From contig CALKYG010000420.1 of NCBI GenBank assembly GCA_938003575.1, forward strand, positions 1 through 13,182: DNA of 13,182 nt, in the 5' to 3' direction. Origin of the DNA: an uncultured Alphaproteobacteria bacterium. Its GTDB lineage: Bacteria > Pseudomonadota > Alphaproteobacteria > Caulobacterales > Parvularculaceae. The translations under genes were made by a program, and so were the position numbers. Positions 1 through 6,934 of this stretch are shown here, piece by piece (within the stretch, counting starts at the first letter, position 1; each line of letters opens with the position of its first letter). The notes beneath the pieces are model-generated. The model saw only the letters and a program-made list of their open reading frames with translations, was not told the DNA's origin and made no database searches.

Positions 1-340
1 ATTTCAGGACCGGGCCCGCGATCCGCGAAAACGATGGAAGCTTTCGCCGATCGATCTTGAAGCGCGCAGGCGCTGGACTGAATTCTCAAATTACCGAAAC
101 AAGATGTTCGAAATGACACATACAAACTATGCGCCATGGAAAGTAATTGACGGAAACGACAAGGAAAAGGCGCGCCTCAATTGCATTCGATCTATTCTTG
201 ACAGCACGCCTTACGAATACAACGAAGAAGCGTTCCGCACAATTGAATTACCCGAGCGCCCGAAAATGGAAGAGGGGGGCTACAAGCAATCCGGCATAGA
301 AGAAGAGATGTTTGTAAAGGACTATTACGTCGGCATCTGA
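1..340 (+). CDS. ppk2: Polyphosphate kinase 2, C-terminal part (5' end outside window)
   Basis: PPK2 enzymes transfer phosphate between inorganic polyphosphate and nucleoside di- or monophosphates in the cytoplasm. The frame is open from base 2 to the TGA at 338-340 and gives 112 residues. They match the C-terminal part of the family: a DP-x-K-x-WKLSPID segment (residues 7-18), a following RRRW, an APWKVI segment (44-49) and DKEKARLN (53-60), then IRSILDSTPY. The family's tail, with a proline-rich LPERP and a final D-Y-x-x-x-I, is also present. The Walker A and B catalytic motifs lie upstream, off the window, so activity cannot be judged here. An internal ATG at 104 is not the real start, because homologous sequence continues upstream of it. 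The 3' end overlaps the convergent methyltransferase gene by 16 bp. Family assignment is confident; subfamily I is an inference from the tail. Confidence 0.92.
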   Translation, partial: FQDRARDPRKRWKLSPIDLEARRRWTEFSNYRNKMFEMTHTNYAPWKVIDGNDKEKARLNCIRSILDSTPYEYNEEAFRTIELPERPKMEEGGYKQSGIEEEMFVKDYYVGI

Positions 341-1167
341 CGGAGGTCGGCGAATACGGCGTTGCGGCGCGTCGCAAAGCGTCGTCCATATCCCGCGTCA
401 GCGAGCAGGGATTGAGTCGCGTTCACGTCCGGCTGATGAGAGATTTCAAGAATGATCAGCGACGGCCGCAAAGAGGCCGATGCGTCGCGAAAGAACGCGC
501 CGAGCGCCGCGAACTCGTGCCCCTCAATGTCAATTTTCATCGCATCGATTTTTTGAAGACCCGCTTCAGCGCAGATATCAGACAGGGGGCGCGCCGCGAC
601 GAGCATTTCGCCATCCGGATCAACTCGACTGAGACCGCGGGAAGACTGATTGACCGTGAATCGAATATCGCCTTCTCGATCAGATGCCGCACAATTAAAA
701 ATCCGAACCATCTCCGCCGCCGACGATGCGAAGACATTGAACTGGAGACGCTTCGCCATCTCCGGGTCTGCCTCGATGCATACAGCCTTCAAAGATACGC
801 CGGCTTTTCTGGCCTGCGCGCACGCGAAAAGCGTATAGAGTCCTGCGTTTGCTCCTACATCTAAGAAGTCGAAGCTGCGGCCGCGATGTCCTGATATGAG
901 ATCGCCGAGAATCTGGCGTTCTTCAAATTCCCACATTTGCGGCGTCAAATAGACGCGCTTTTCGCAGATGTTGTCGAACGGATGGAGCCTCGCCTTTTCG
1001 CTGCCGAAAACCGCAACGTCGTAGGCGCGAGCCGCCCGTCCTCCGGCCGGTCCAAGGAGCAGCGAGGCCGCTTTTCTGCCGAGATAGTTCCGCGGCAGCC
1101 GCTCGCCGAGCGCGCGAAGGCGATCCTGAAAAGGCGAAGGGCGCAACGCGCCGAACGGTTCGTTCAC
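325..1167 (-). CDS. FkbM family SAM-dependent methyltransferase
   Basis: A predicted 280-residue cytoplasmic methyltransferase of the FkbM type. These usually O-methylate sugars or other small or glycan substrates. Visible motifs: the SAM-binding DVGANAG-LYT at 103-112, EADP at 132-135 followed by RLQFNV, and the FkbM-typical KIDIEGHE at 211-218. An in-frame ATG lies at 1218 and would overlap the upstream glycosyltransferase gene by 55 bp. I prefer the GTG at 1165-1167: it forms a GTGA overlap with that gene's stop and has a GGGAG ribosome site at 1176-1180, 8 nt upstream. The tight coupling to a lipopolysaccharide-type glycosyltransferase suggests a glycan substrate (inference); the true acceptor is unknown. 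The first ~70 residues are less conserved-looking. The 3' end overlaps ppk2 on the other strand. Confidence 0.88.
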   Translation of the reverse strand: MNEPFGALRPSPFQDRLRALGERLPRNYLGRKAASLLLGPAGGRAARAYDVAVFGSEKARLHPFDNICEKRVYLTPQMWEFEERQILGDLISGHRGRSFDFLDVGANAGLYTLFACAQARKAGVSLKAVCIEADPEMAKRLQFNVFASSAAEMVRIFNCAASDREGDIRFTVNQSSRGLSRVDPDGEMLVAARPLSDICAEAGLQKIDAMKIDIEGHEFAALGAFFRDASASLRPSLIILEISHQPDVNATQSLLADAGYGRRFATRRNAVFADLRQMPT

Positions 1168-1940
1168 TTCGCACGCTCCCGCATGACGCGCTCGTACATT
1201 TTGACGTCGCGCAACCATCGCCCGTAACCTGAAATCATCGAGAAGGCGAATCCGTAAACCCCGCCGCGAAAGAGTCCGTCGAGCAAATAACGCTTGGCGA
1301 CGTAGAAGGGGAGACCGAAAAATATTCGAAGAATAAGGATCGGCCTCGGCTTTGGAGGCAGCTCGCGGGCGCGTATCGACGAATTGCGATTGATTTTCGC
1401 AATGAGATGCTCGGCGTCGGCGAAGGCGAAATGCAGAATTGGCGATTTCAATTCGCCGGTCAGGGCAGCCTGCGGGATATCGAACTGATCCCAGGCGGTG
1501 TGGTCCGGAGCCCGGATGAAGCGGCGATCATAGAGTTTGTGGCGAATGACGCCTCCGAAGCCAATCCACGGCTCGCCGAGCGGCGGCGCAATCGCAACGG
1601 GAGTGCGGTAGATTTTCGCTTCCGGTTCTCCGTTCTTGAAGAGCGCGCGAATCTCAACGCCCAGCTCCGGCGTGACTATTTCATCGGCGTCAAGATCAAG
1701 CAGCCAGTCATTGCGGCACTGTTCTTCTGCAAACCGCTTCTGTCGGCCGTTGCCGAGCCAATCTTGAAGGATCACGCGCGCGCCGGCGCGCATGGCGACA
1801 TCGACTGTCTCATCGGCGGAACCGGAATCGACGACGACCACTTCGTCGACGACGGCCAAGGCCGCGCGCACGACGTTTGCAATCATACGCGCTTCGTTTT
1901 TTGTACGGATAAAAGCAGAGATCGGCGGCTTGGCGGTCAT
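1164..1940 (-). CDS. Family 2 glycosyltransferase, WaaE/KdtX-like (LPS core type)
   Basis: A 258-residue GT-A fold glycosyltransferase. It begins with a typical ISAFIRTKNEA segment at 7-17, has VVVVDSGSADET (35-45), and the metal/nucleotide-sugar site DLDADE at 82-87. The C-terminal part, with RYLLDGLFRGGVYGFAF at 217-233 and a hydrophobic face, resembles the beta-1,4-glucosyltransferase-like group (WaaE/KdtX) that adds sugars to the lipopolysaccharide inner core at the cytoplasmic membrane. Donor and acceptor cannot be read from sequence. The ATG at 1938-1940 has only a weak AGG about 7 nt upstream. It starts 28 bp after the regulator gene and its stop overlaps the start of the FkbM gene, so the three genes probably share a transcript. 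Confidence 0.9.
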   Translation of the reverse strand: MTAKPPISAFIRTKNEARMIANVVRAALAVVDEVVVVDSGSADETVDVAMRAGARVILQDWLGNGRQKRFAEEQCRNDWLLDLDADEIVTPELGVEIRALFKNGEPEAKIYRTPVAIAPPLGEPWIGFGGVIRHKLYDRRFIRAPDHTAWDQFDIPQAALTGELKSPILHFAFADAEHLIAKINRNSSIRARELPPKPRPILILRIFFGLPFYVAKRYLLDGLFRGGVYGFAFSMISGYGRWLRDVKMYERVMRERAK

Positions 1941-1968
1941 GGCTGCCTATTGAGCGGCGGAACGGCCC

Positions 1969-3375
1969 TTAGTCAAACGCAAAAGAAAAGGGCGCCGCAA
2001 GCCGCCGATACTCGTCGATTATGAGGCGTCGACGCAGCGGCGGGTGCGCGCGCGCGGCGCAATCAGGCCGTTCGCAGAGGCGGCAAGTGACGCCAATCGG
2101 CGTTGCTGCGGCATTGTCCAGATCGACTCCTTTTGCGTAGATTATTTTTGACGCGTCCTCGATCGCGCAGCCGACGACAACCGCACGCTCGATATGCGGC
2201 GAGTGGAAACCACCCGCTCCGTTTATCACCGTACGGGCAACCGTGAAATACCGGCTTTGATCAGGAAGCTGGATGATCTGAGTGATGATCCGCCTCGGCG
2301 TCCGGAACGCTTCGTGTACGGTCCAAAGGGGACAGGATCCGCCATAGTGCGCAAACGGGAAAATGTCGCCTGAGAAACGCTTGGAGATATTCCCGGCGGC
2401 GTCAACTCGCAGGAAGAAAAACGGAACGCCTTCCGCGCCAGCTCGGCGCAATGTCGTCAGTCGATGGGCGACCTGTTCGAAACTGGCGCCGAACCGGCGC
2501 CCCAGCGCCTCAATGTCATACGAGAGTTCCTTCGCGGCGGACAGGAATTCGCCATACGGGAGCATGATCGCGGCGGCGGCGTAGTTAGCGAGCGTGGCGC
2601 GCGCCAGGCGCCGCCCTGCGTCTGTTGAAAATTTCGAACCGTTGACGATGCGATCGATCTGCTGGCCCTGTTCTACGAGAACGAGCTGCAGGGAGAGGTG
2701 AAAGGTTCGACTGGCTTGGTCGAGCGCTTCGGAGATTGCGATCTCTCCCGAATGGCGATTGAGCCGCCGCCAGGCGCCGGCCATAATCTCCGCCGGCAAA
2801 ATGCGAACGCGGAGCCTGTGATCCAGCCAAAAGCGTTCAGCAAGATCGTAGAAGAGCGCCCCTGACTTTCTTTCCCTCGCGATTTTTTCGCCGGCTTCGT
2901 CAAACTCGGGGAAGTGGTTCTTGTGCGCGTGGAGGAATGTCCGCGCCTCTTCGACCGGATCCTCTGCGCCGCGGTTTCCTGCGACCCGTGTGTCGGTCAA
3001 TTCCTGTTCGGCGGCGCGATAGGCGCGGAATAGCGAGGTCACAGCAGCGCCGAGAACCGGATTGCCGGCGGCCAATTCAAATGCATCTTCCCGCGTGACC
3101 CCTGCCTCCTGAAAAATCGGATCGTCAAAGGCGGAAACGAGATCTGCAAACAACTGGTCGGTATTCGACCGGTCGAAGCGTGTCAGATCGAGGCCGTAAA
3201 CACTCGCCAGCCTCACAAGTAGGTCGGCTGAGACTGGACGTTGGTTGCGTTCAATCAGATTTACGTAAGACGGTGAAATTTCGAGTTCCGCCGCCATTTG
3301 AGCCTGGGTATGACCTTGCTCCCGTCGCAATCGCCGGATCTGCGGCCCCAGAAAAAGCTTTTGTTTCCTGACCAT
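1969..3375 (-). CDS. Short-chain acyl-CoA-type transcriptional regulator (ScfR/RamB-like)
   Basis: A 468-residue cytosolic DNA-binding regulator. The N-terminal XRE helix-turn-helix spans about 11-64, with SPSYVNLIERNQRPVS at 34-49. The middle (about 165-315) is an ImmA/IrrE-like domain. The usual HExxH zinc site is absent: the corresponding place reads TFHLSLQLVLVEQ (224-236), as expected for this regulator family, so it is probably a sensor and not a protease. The C-terminal ScfR_C domain (about 317-465) carries GGSCPLW (345-351), and CRLC followed by C439 (Cys 431, 434, 439). Related proteins (RamB, PccR) control acetate and propionate metabolism, including isocitrate lyase. Divergent placement next to aceA fits this. 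I chose the ATG at 3373-3375 because homologues begin at this point. The frame stays open to 3561, but that extension lies in the AT-rich spacer. The start has no clear Shine-Dalgarno. Confidence 0.9.
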   Translation of the reverse strand: MVRKQKLFLGPQIRRLRREQGHTQAQMAAELEISPSYVNLIERNQRPVSADLLVRLASVYGLDLTRFDRSNTDQLFADLVSAFDDPIFQEAGVTREDAFELAAGNPVLGAAVTSLFRAYRAAEQELTDTRVAGNRGAEDPVEEARTFLHAHKNHFPEFDEAGEKIARERKSGALFYDLAERFWLDHRLRVRILPAEIMAGAWRRLNRHSGEIAISEALDQASRTFHLSLQLVLVEQGQQIDRIVNGSKFSTDAGRRLARATLANYAAAAIMLPYGEFLSAAKELSYDIEALGRRFGASFEQVAHRLTTLRRAGAEGVPFFFLRVDAAGNISKRFSGDIFPFAHYGGSCPLWTVHEAFRTPRRIITQIIQLPDQSRYFTVARTVINGAGGFHSPHIERAVVVGCAIEDASKIIYAKGVDLDNAAATPIGVTCRLCERPDCAARAHPPLRRRLIIDEYRRLAAPFSFAFD

Positions 3376-3433
3376 TTCGAACAAGAAATAATTTACCCAA
3401 TAACGCACGCTATCCCAAAAAAAAGACAAAAAC

Positions 3434-3457
3434 CACAAAATTACAATTCTATTTGTG
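3434..3457. promoter_or_regulatory. Candidate operator between the ScfR-like regulator and aceA
   Basis: The 216-bp spacer between the divergent regulator and aceA is much richer in A and T than its surroundings between about 3376 and 3470. It contains an exact 6-bp inverted repeat, CACAAA at 3434-3439 and TTTGTG at 3452-3457, separated by 12 bp. A TATATT at 3461-3466 directly beside it could be an aceA -10 box, but I see no good -35. An 8-bp palindrome GACGCGTC lies at 3474-3481. By position the repeat could be the site where the regulator controls both aceA and itself. The repeat is seen; its function is inference. Short A/T-rich repeats also arise by chance. Confidence 0.33.
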
Positions 3458-3591
3458 CGATATATTACATTGCGACGCGTCATTCCTCGCTTCGCGCCCG
3501 CAAAAATGGTCTGGTGCGGATAGCCGGGTGAGCGCTCCGGCTGCGGCGACACTGGGGGCACGCGTTTCCGGCCGCGTTTTGGAGAATAGAC

Positions 3592-4878
3592 ATGACGACT
3601 TTTGGCGACATTGTTCCGTCGGCGCCCAAAGGACGCTTCGACGGGGTAAAGCGGAATTACACGGCTGCCGAGGCGCTACGCCTTAGAGGGTCGATCGACA
3701 TCGCCTACACGCTCGCCGAACGCGGCGCCAACAAGCTTTGGGAGCTTTTGACCACCGAGCCCTATGTCAATGCGCTCGGCGCCCTTTCCGGCAACCAGGC
3801 GATCCAGATGGCGAAAGCGGGACTGAAGGCGATTTATCTCTCTGGCTGGCAGGTCGCTGGCGACGCCAATACGGCGGGCCAAGTTTATCCTGACCAATCG
3901 CTTTATCCAGCCAACGCCGGCCCAGAACTCGCCCGCCGCATCAATAACGCCCTTCGCCGCGCTGACCAGATCGAGCATTCCGAAGGTAAAGTGAAGCGGG
4001 ACTATTTTCTGCCAATCGTCGCTGACGCGGAAGCGGGTTTTGGCGGCCCCTTGAACTGCTTTGAGATCATGAAGGCCTATATTGAAGCGGGCGCCGCCGG
4101 CGTTCACTTCGAGGATCAACTCGCTTCTGAGAAGAAATGCGGTCACCTTGGCGGCAAAGTGCTGATCCCGACCAAGGCTCATGAACGCAATCTGAACGCC
4201 GCGCGGCTCGCTGCGGACGTGTGCGGGGTGCCGTCGATCATTGTCGCGCGAACGGATGCTGAATCGGCGAAACTCATCACATCTGATGTCGATGAACGCG
4301 ATCATGAATTCATCGACTTCGATCAGGGCAGAACGCCCGAAGGCTTCTTTCGCCTCAAAGATGGCAAGGGCGTTGATCACTGCATTGCGCGGGGCCTCGC
4401 TTATGCTCAATACGCGGATCTTATATGGTGGGAGACATCGCATCCGGACCTTAAAGACGCAAAGCGCTTCGCCGAGGCGGTGCAAAAGAAATTTCCAGGC
4501 AAAATGATGGCGTACAACTGCTCGCCCTCGTTCAATTGGGAAGCCAATCTCGACAAGGACACGATCGCGAAGTTCCAGCGCGAAATCGGCGCGATGGGCT
4601 ACAAATATCAATTCGTCACCCTTGCCGGCTTCCACGCCCTCAATTTCGGAATGTACACGCTCGCGCACGGCTACAAGGATCGCGGCATGGCCGCCTATTC
4701 CGAGCTCCAGCAAGCGGAGTTCGCCGCCGAGAAGATCGGATACGAAGCAACGCGTCACCAGCGTGAGGTTGGCACGGGCTATTTTGACCTGGTCGCGACG
4801 ACGCTTTCAGGTGGTCAATCGTCAACGACCGCCATGAGCGAATCGACTGAAACGGCGCAGTTCAAGGCCGCCGAATAG
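3592..4878 (+). CDS. aceA: Isocitrate lyase (glyoxylate shunt)
   Basis: Cleaves isocitrate to glyoxylate and succinate, the first committed step of the glyoxylate bypass used for growth on acetate and fatty acids. The product is 428 residues, the usual length of the short bacterial class (E. coli about 434). All key motifs are present: [10 protein letters not shown] (84-93), the metal-binding DAEAGFGG (145-152), FEDQ (173-176), the catalytic loop KKCGHLGGK (181-189, catalytic cysteine 183), ARTDAE (219-224) and NCSPSFNW (309-316). The ATG has a GGAG ribosome site at 3581-3584, 7 nt upstream. The gene stands alone: divergent from its likely regulator and closed by a strong hairpin at 4907-4943. 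Malate synthase, its pathway partner, is not in the window. A long antisense reading frame across it is only a shadow. Confidence 0.98.
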   Translation: MTTFGDIVPSAPKGRFDGVKRNYTAAEALRLRGSIDIAYTLAERGANKLWELLTTEPYVNALGALSGNQAIQMAKAGLKAIYLSGWQVAGDANTAGQVYPDQSLYPANAGPELARRINNALRRADQIEHSEGKVKRDYFLPIVADAEAGFGGPLNCFEIMKAYIEAGAAGVHFEDQLASEKKCGHLGGKVLIPTKAHERNLNAARLAADVCGVPSIIVARTDAESAKLITSDVDERDHEFIDFDQGRTPEGFFRLKDGKGVDHCIARGLAYAQYADLIWWETSHPDLKDAKRFAEAVQKKFPGKMMAYNCSPSFNWEANLDKDTIAKFQREIGAMGYKYQFVTLAGFHALNFGMYTLAHGYKDRGMAAYSELQQAEFAAEKIGYEATRHQREVGTGYFDLVATTLSGGQSSTTAMSESTETAQFKAAE

Positions 4879-4906
4879 GCGCGAAGTCTTCGGAGAGGAA
4901 TCGTGC

Positions 4907-4943
4907 AGGATGGCCGCCTCGGAAGAGGCGGCCATCCTATTTT
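4907..4943 (+). terminator. Rho-independent terminator of aceA
   Basis: A perfect 14-bp stem (4907-4920 with 4925-4938), GC-rich, closed by a GGAA loop, and followed by ATTTTG. It begins 29 bp after the aceA stop. The minus-strand Sel1-like gene ends just to the right at 4945, so the same stem follows that gene too. Read in that direction the tail is not T-rich, so it may only protect the transcript end there. Confidence 0.85.
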
Positions 4944-4944
4944 G

Positions 4945-5652
4945 TCAGCTCGAAACGCCCGGCCCTCGTCGGCGTCCGCCCTGCGGCCTTACATCTAATC
5001 GCTGTCGGTCAACGGCTCCTTTCCTGCGGTCGCGTTTTGGCCCTTCGTATTTTGCCAGCATGATCGGCGTGAATTCGGCAGCGAATTTTTCGGCTTCGGC
5101 AATGTCGGTCCCGGTGAGTGAAGATTTGAGACCTGGAACGAGCGTTACCGGCAATGGCCCGAAGCCGTAGAGATCAGCTGTCGGATTCTTTGAATAGACG
5201 AGAGACCACATCAGTGACCCCTTCGGATTGTGCAGGGGATTGGCGGGCGAGGCCATCGCCATGGCGAGCTTCCGCTGTGCGCGGGCGTTGCCGGCGAAGG
5301 CTGCGCGCGTCAACCAAAACTCGCCCTCCTGCCGGAAAAGGGCGGTCTCGATGTCATTTGCGCCTTTCATCTCAATCAGGCATTCGCCGAGCTCATGCTG
5401 TGCGGCCTCCTGACCTTCGCCCATGCCAGCTATGACGCGGTATGCGGGCGCGGCATCCGTGCAACCTTTTTCCTCTCGCAGATTACGCGCGAAGGCGAGG
5501 AGAACGGCGGCGTCGTCCTGATGCGGCGACGAGGCCTCAGTTCCGGGACCGTTCTTGAGGTCAATCCCGCCGGGCGAGGGTGTGCCCTCCTGCGCCATGG
5601 CGGGCCCGATTAAAAGGACGCCGGCAAGTGCGGCCGCGATATTTCTCTTCAA
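4945..5652 (-). CDS. Secreted Sel1-like repeat protein, TTG start
   Basis: A 235-residue protein of unknown function. A Sec signal peptide is clear: basic KR, then a hydrophobic run (5-19) and an AMA-QE cleavage site after residue 20, so the protein is probably periplasmic. Residues about 83-135 fit one to two degenerate Sel1 (TPR-like) units: AAQHELGECL, then EFWLTRAAFAGNARAQRKLA. Such repeats usually mediate protein contacts. The start is TTG at 5650-5652, with no in-frame ATG nearby, but a GGAGAG site at 5658-5663, 5 nt upstream, supports it. The last ~30 residues are unusually arginine-rich. One base shift at the AAAA run (5035-5038) would instead give a short acidic tail ending at 4995, so the annotated end may be wrong. 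It follows glpQ by 112 bp on the same strand. The family call is moderate and the function unknown. Confidence 0.72.
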   Translation of the reverse strand: MKRNIAAALAGVLLIGPAMAQEGTPSPGGIDLKNGPGTEASSPHQDDAAVLLAFARNLREEKGCTDAAPAYRVIAGMGEGQEAAQHELGECLIEMKGANDIETALFRQEGEFWLTRAAFAGNARAQRKLAMAMASPANPLHNPKGSLMWSLVYSKNPTADLYGFGPLPVTLVPGLKSSLTGTDIAEAEKFAAEFTPIMLAKYEGPKRDRRKGAVDRQRLDVRPQGGRRRGPGVSS

Positions 5653-5657
5653 TGTTT

Positions 5658-5663
5658 CTCTCC
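5658..5663 (-). promoter_or_regulatory. Ribosome binding site fixing a TTG start
   Basis: GGAGAG on the minus strand lies 5 nt before the TTG at 5652-5650. It is the best Shine-Dalgarno in the gap and the main reason for accepting a non-ATG start for the Sel1-like gene. The signal peptide that follows directly supports the choice. Confidence 0.7.
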
Positions 5664-5764
5664 ACTCGGTCGATCAGGGCCCGCCCTAGGGACTTATACG
5701 CAGCATGCGCAAAAGCCCGTCGCGCCGAGAATAGGAAAATCAGAGCGAGATTGCGACCGGTTTT

Positions 5765-6874
5765 CTATTTCCGGCGTCCAGCGGTCATGGCGCCGCGAAC
5801 GGCGACAGCCCTATCCGGAAAATCTGCGAACACGCCGTCCGCGCCAATCGCGTAGAAATAGCGCAATTCATCTGTGACGAGTTCAGGGTTGATCGTCTCT
5901 CCGGCGTCATTGCGAAATTCAACAACGAGACCGATCAACTGTCCTGGCGCCGGGTCTCCGAGACTTTCAACCGGATCAAAAGGTATATCGTTACGGATCG
6001 TCCAAACATGGACGAACAGACCCAAAGAATGCGCCGTCCTTGCGTAATCTGAACCTACCCCGCCCTTTGAGGCCGCCAGCTCTTTCGCCGCGCCCACGCC
6101 ATCTGCGTATTTAGCAATCTCTTCAAGCGGAATATTCGGCCCGGCGCCGGGTGAGGCTTCATAGACAAGCTGCACGAGCTTCGCGTTCGACTTTCCCTTA
6201 AGACGTTTCAAGATCTCCGGCTCAAAGGACTGGATGAAAACCGGGCCGGCGTTGAACCCAGACAGCGCTTTCAAAAGCGGTTTTTCGAAGTCATAGCCTT
6301 TGGCCGCATAAAATCCCGGGTGCTTGGTTTCAGGGTATACGCCGACGGGACGTCCCGCCTCTTTTGCCTTGCGCGCGACAAGCGCCAGCATTTCTTCAAA
6401 CGTTGGAATGCAATAAAGACCGTCGAACTCTTTGGACCGGCCCGGAAATGGCTGACGGGTGCGCAGGGTTCTGAGTTCCGCAAGCGTGAAATCTTCAACC
6501 CACCAGTCATCGCGCGGCGCATCTGCGGAGTCGTCATTGGCGCGTTTGCGGTCCGCGAACTCCAGATGATCGGCGACATCCGTCGTTGTCGACAGATAGC
6601 GGTCATGCCGCGCAACGAGAACGCCGTCCTTAGAAAATACGAGATCGGGTTCGACGACGTCCGCGCCCATGTCCACTGAAAGGGTATACGCTTCAAGCGT
6701 ATGCTCCGGGCGATAGCCGGATGCGCCGCGATGCGCTATGACAAGCGGCGGATTTCCGTCGAGCGTCGCCCACATCGGCGGATCATCCCTTTCCACGGCG
6801 CAGGCGCCGAGCGCGGGAAGCGCAATTGCAAGCAATCTGAGCATCTTCTCCGCTTTGAAACGCGATACGCGCAT
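5765..6874 (-). CDS. glpQ: Glycerophosphodiester phosphodiesterase, GlpQ type, probable lipoprotein
   Basis: Hydrolyses glycerophosphodiesters, such as glycerophosphocholine released from phospholipids, to glycerol 3-phosphate and an alcohol. The product has up to 369 residues. The GDPD catalytic motifs are present: HRGASGYRPEHT at 48-59, EPD at 75-77 for metal, HD at 90-91, YPETKHP at 180-186, and a closing DGVFADFPDRAV at 346-357. The layout and length follow GlpQ (about 358) and not the short UgpQ. An N-terminal signal with LGAC at 22-25 is a lipobox, so the enzyme is probably a membrane-anchored lipoprotein facing the periplasm, as in Haemophilus protein D. Two starts are possible: ATG at 6872-6874 (fuller signal peptide, no visible ribosome site) or ATG at 6842-6844 (GGAG only 3 nt upstream, shorter signal). 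It is divergent from the DUF899 gene across 60 bp. Confidence 0.92.
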   Translation of the reverse strand: MRVSRFKAEKMLRLLAIALPALGACAVERDDPPMWATLDGNPPLVIAHRGASGYRPEHTLEAYTLSVDMGADVVEPDLVFSKDGVLVARHDRYLSTTTDVADHLEFADRKRANDDSADAPRDDWWVEDFTLAELRTLRTRQPFPGRSKEFDGLYCIPTFEEMLALVARKAKEAGRPVGVYPETKHPGFYAAKGYDFEKPLLKALSGFNAGPVFIQSFEPEILKRLKGKSNAKLVQLVYEASPGAGPNIPLEEIAKYADGVGAAKELAASKGGVGSDYARTAHSLGLFVHVWTIRNDIPFDPVESLGDPAPGQLIGLVVEFRNDAGETINPELVTDELRYFYAIGADGVFADFPDRAVAVRGAMTAGRRK

Positions 6875-6883
6875 GATCGTGTT

Positions 6884-6911
6884 TTGCTGCGCCGATGTCG
6901 AGGTTTATGAT
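6884..6911 (+). promoter_or_regulatory. Candidate promoter for the DUF899-yidD genes
   Basis: TTGCTG at 6884-6889 and TATGAT at 6906-6911 are separated by 16 bp, with the DUF899 start 23 nt downstream. The -10 matches five of six consensus bases, the -35 only the TTG. It lies in the 60-bp divergent spacer, where a promoter is expected. Unproven. Confidence 0.35.
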
Positions 6912-6934
6912 GCGCGCGTCAAGGGAGGCGTCAG

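Noticed and set aside
412..864. 150-residue plus-strand reading frame over the FkbM gene
   Set aside because: It is an arginine-rich shadow; the minus strand carries intact SAM-binding and FkbM motifs.
3376..3561. 62-residue N-terminal extension of the regulator, aromatic-rich and membrane-like
   Set aside because: The frame is open but lies in the AT-rich promoter spacer. Family members start at the MVRKQKLF position, and no usable ribosome site supports an upstream start; the AGGA near the in-frame ATG at 3483 is too close.
3676..4758. 360-residue minus-strand reading frame opposite aceA
   Set aside because: It is an antisense shadow of a gene with complete isocitrate lyase motifs. It shows no domain and is rich in residues expected from reverse reading of GC-rich codons.
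5670..5720. Promoter (TATAAG on the minus strand) and small GGGC stem before the Sel1-like gene
   Set aside because: The -10-like hexamer has no convincing -35 partner, and the stem is only 5 bp, which is common by chance in GC-rich DNA.
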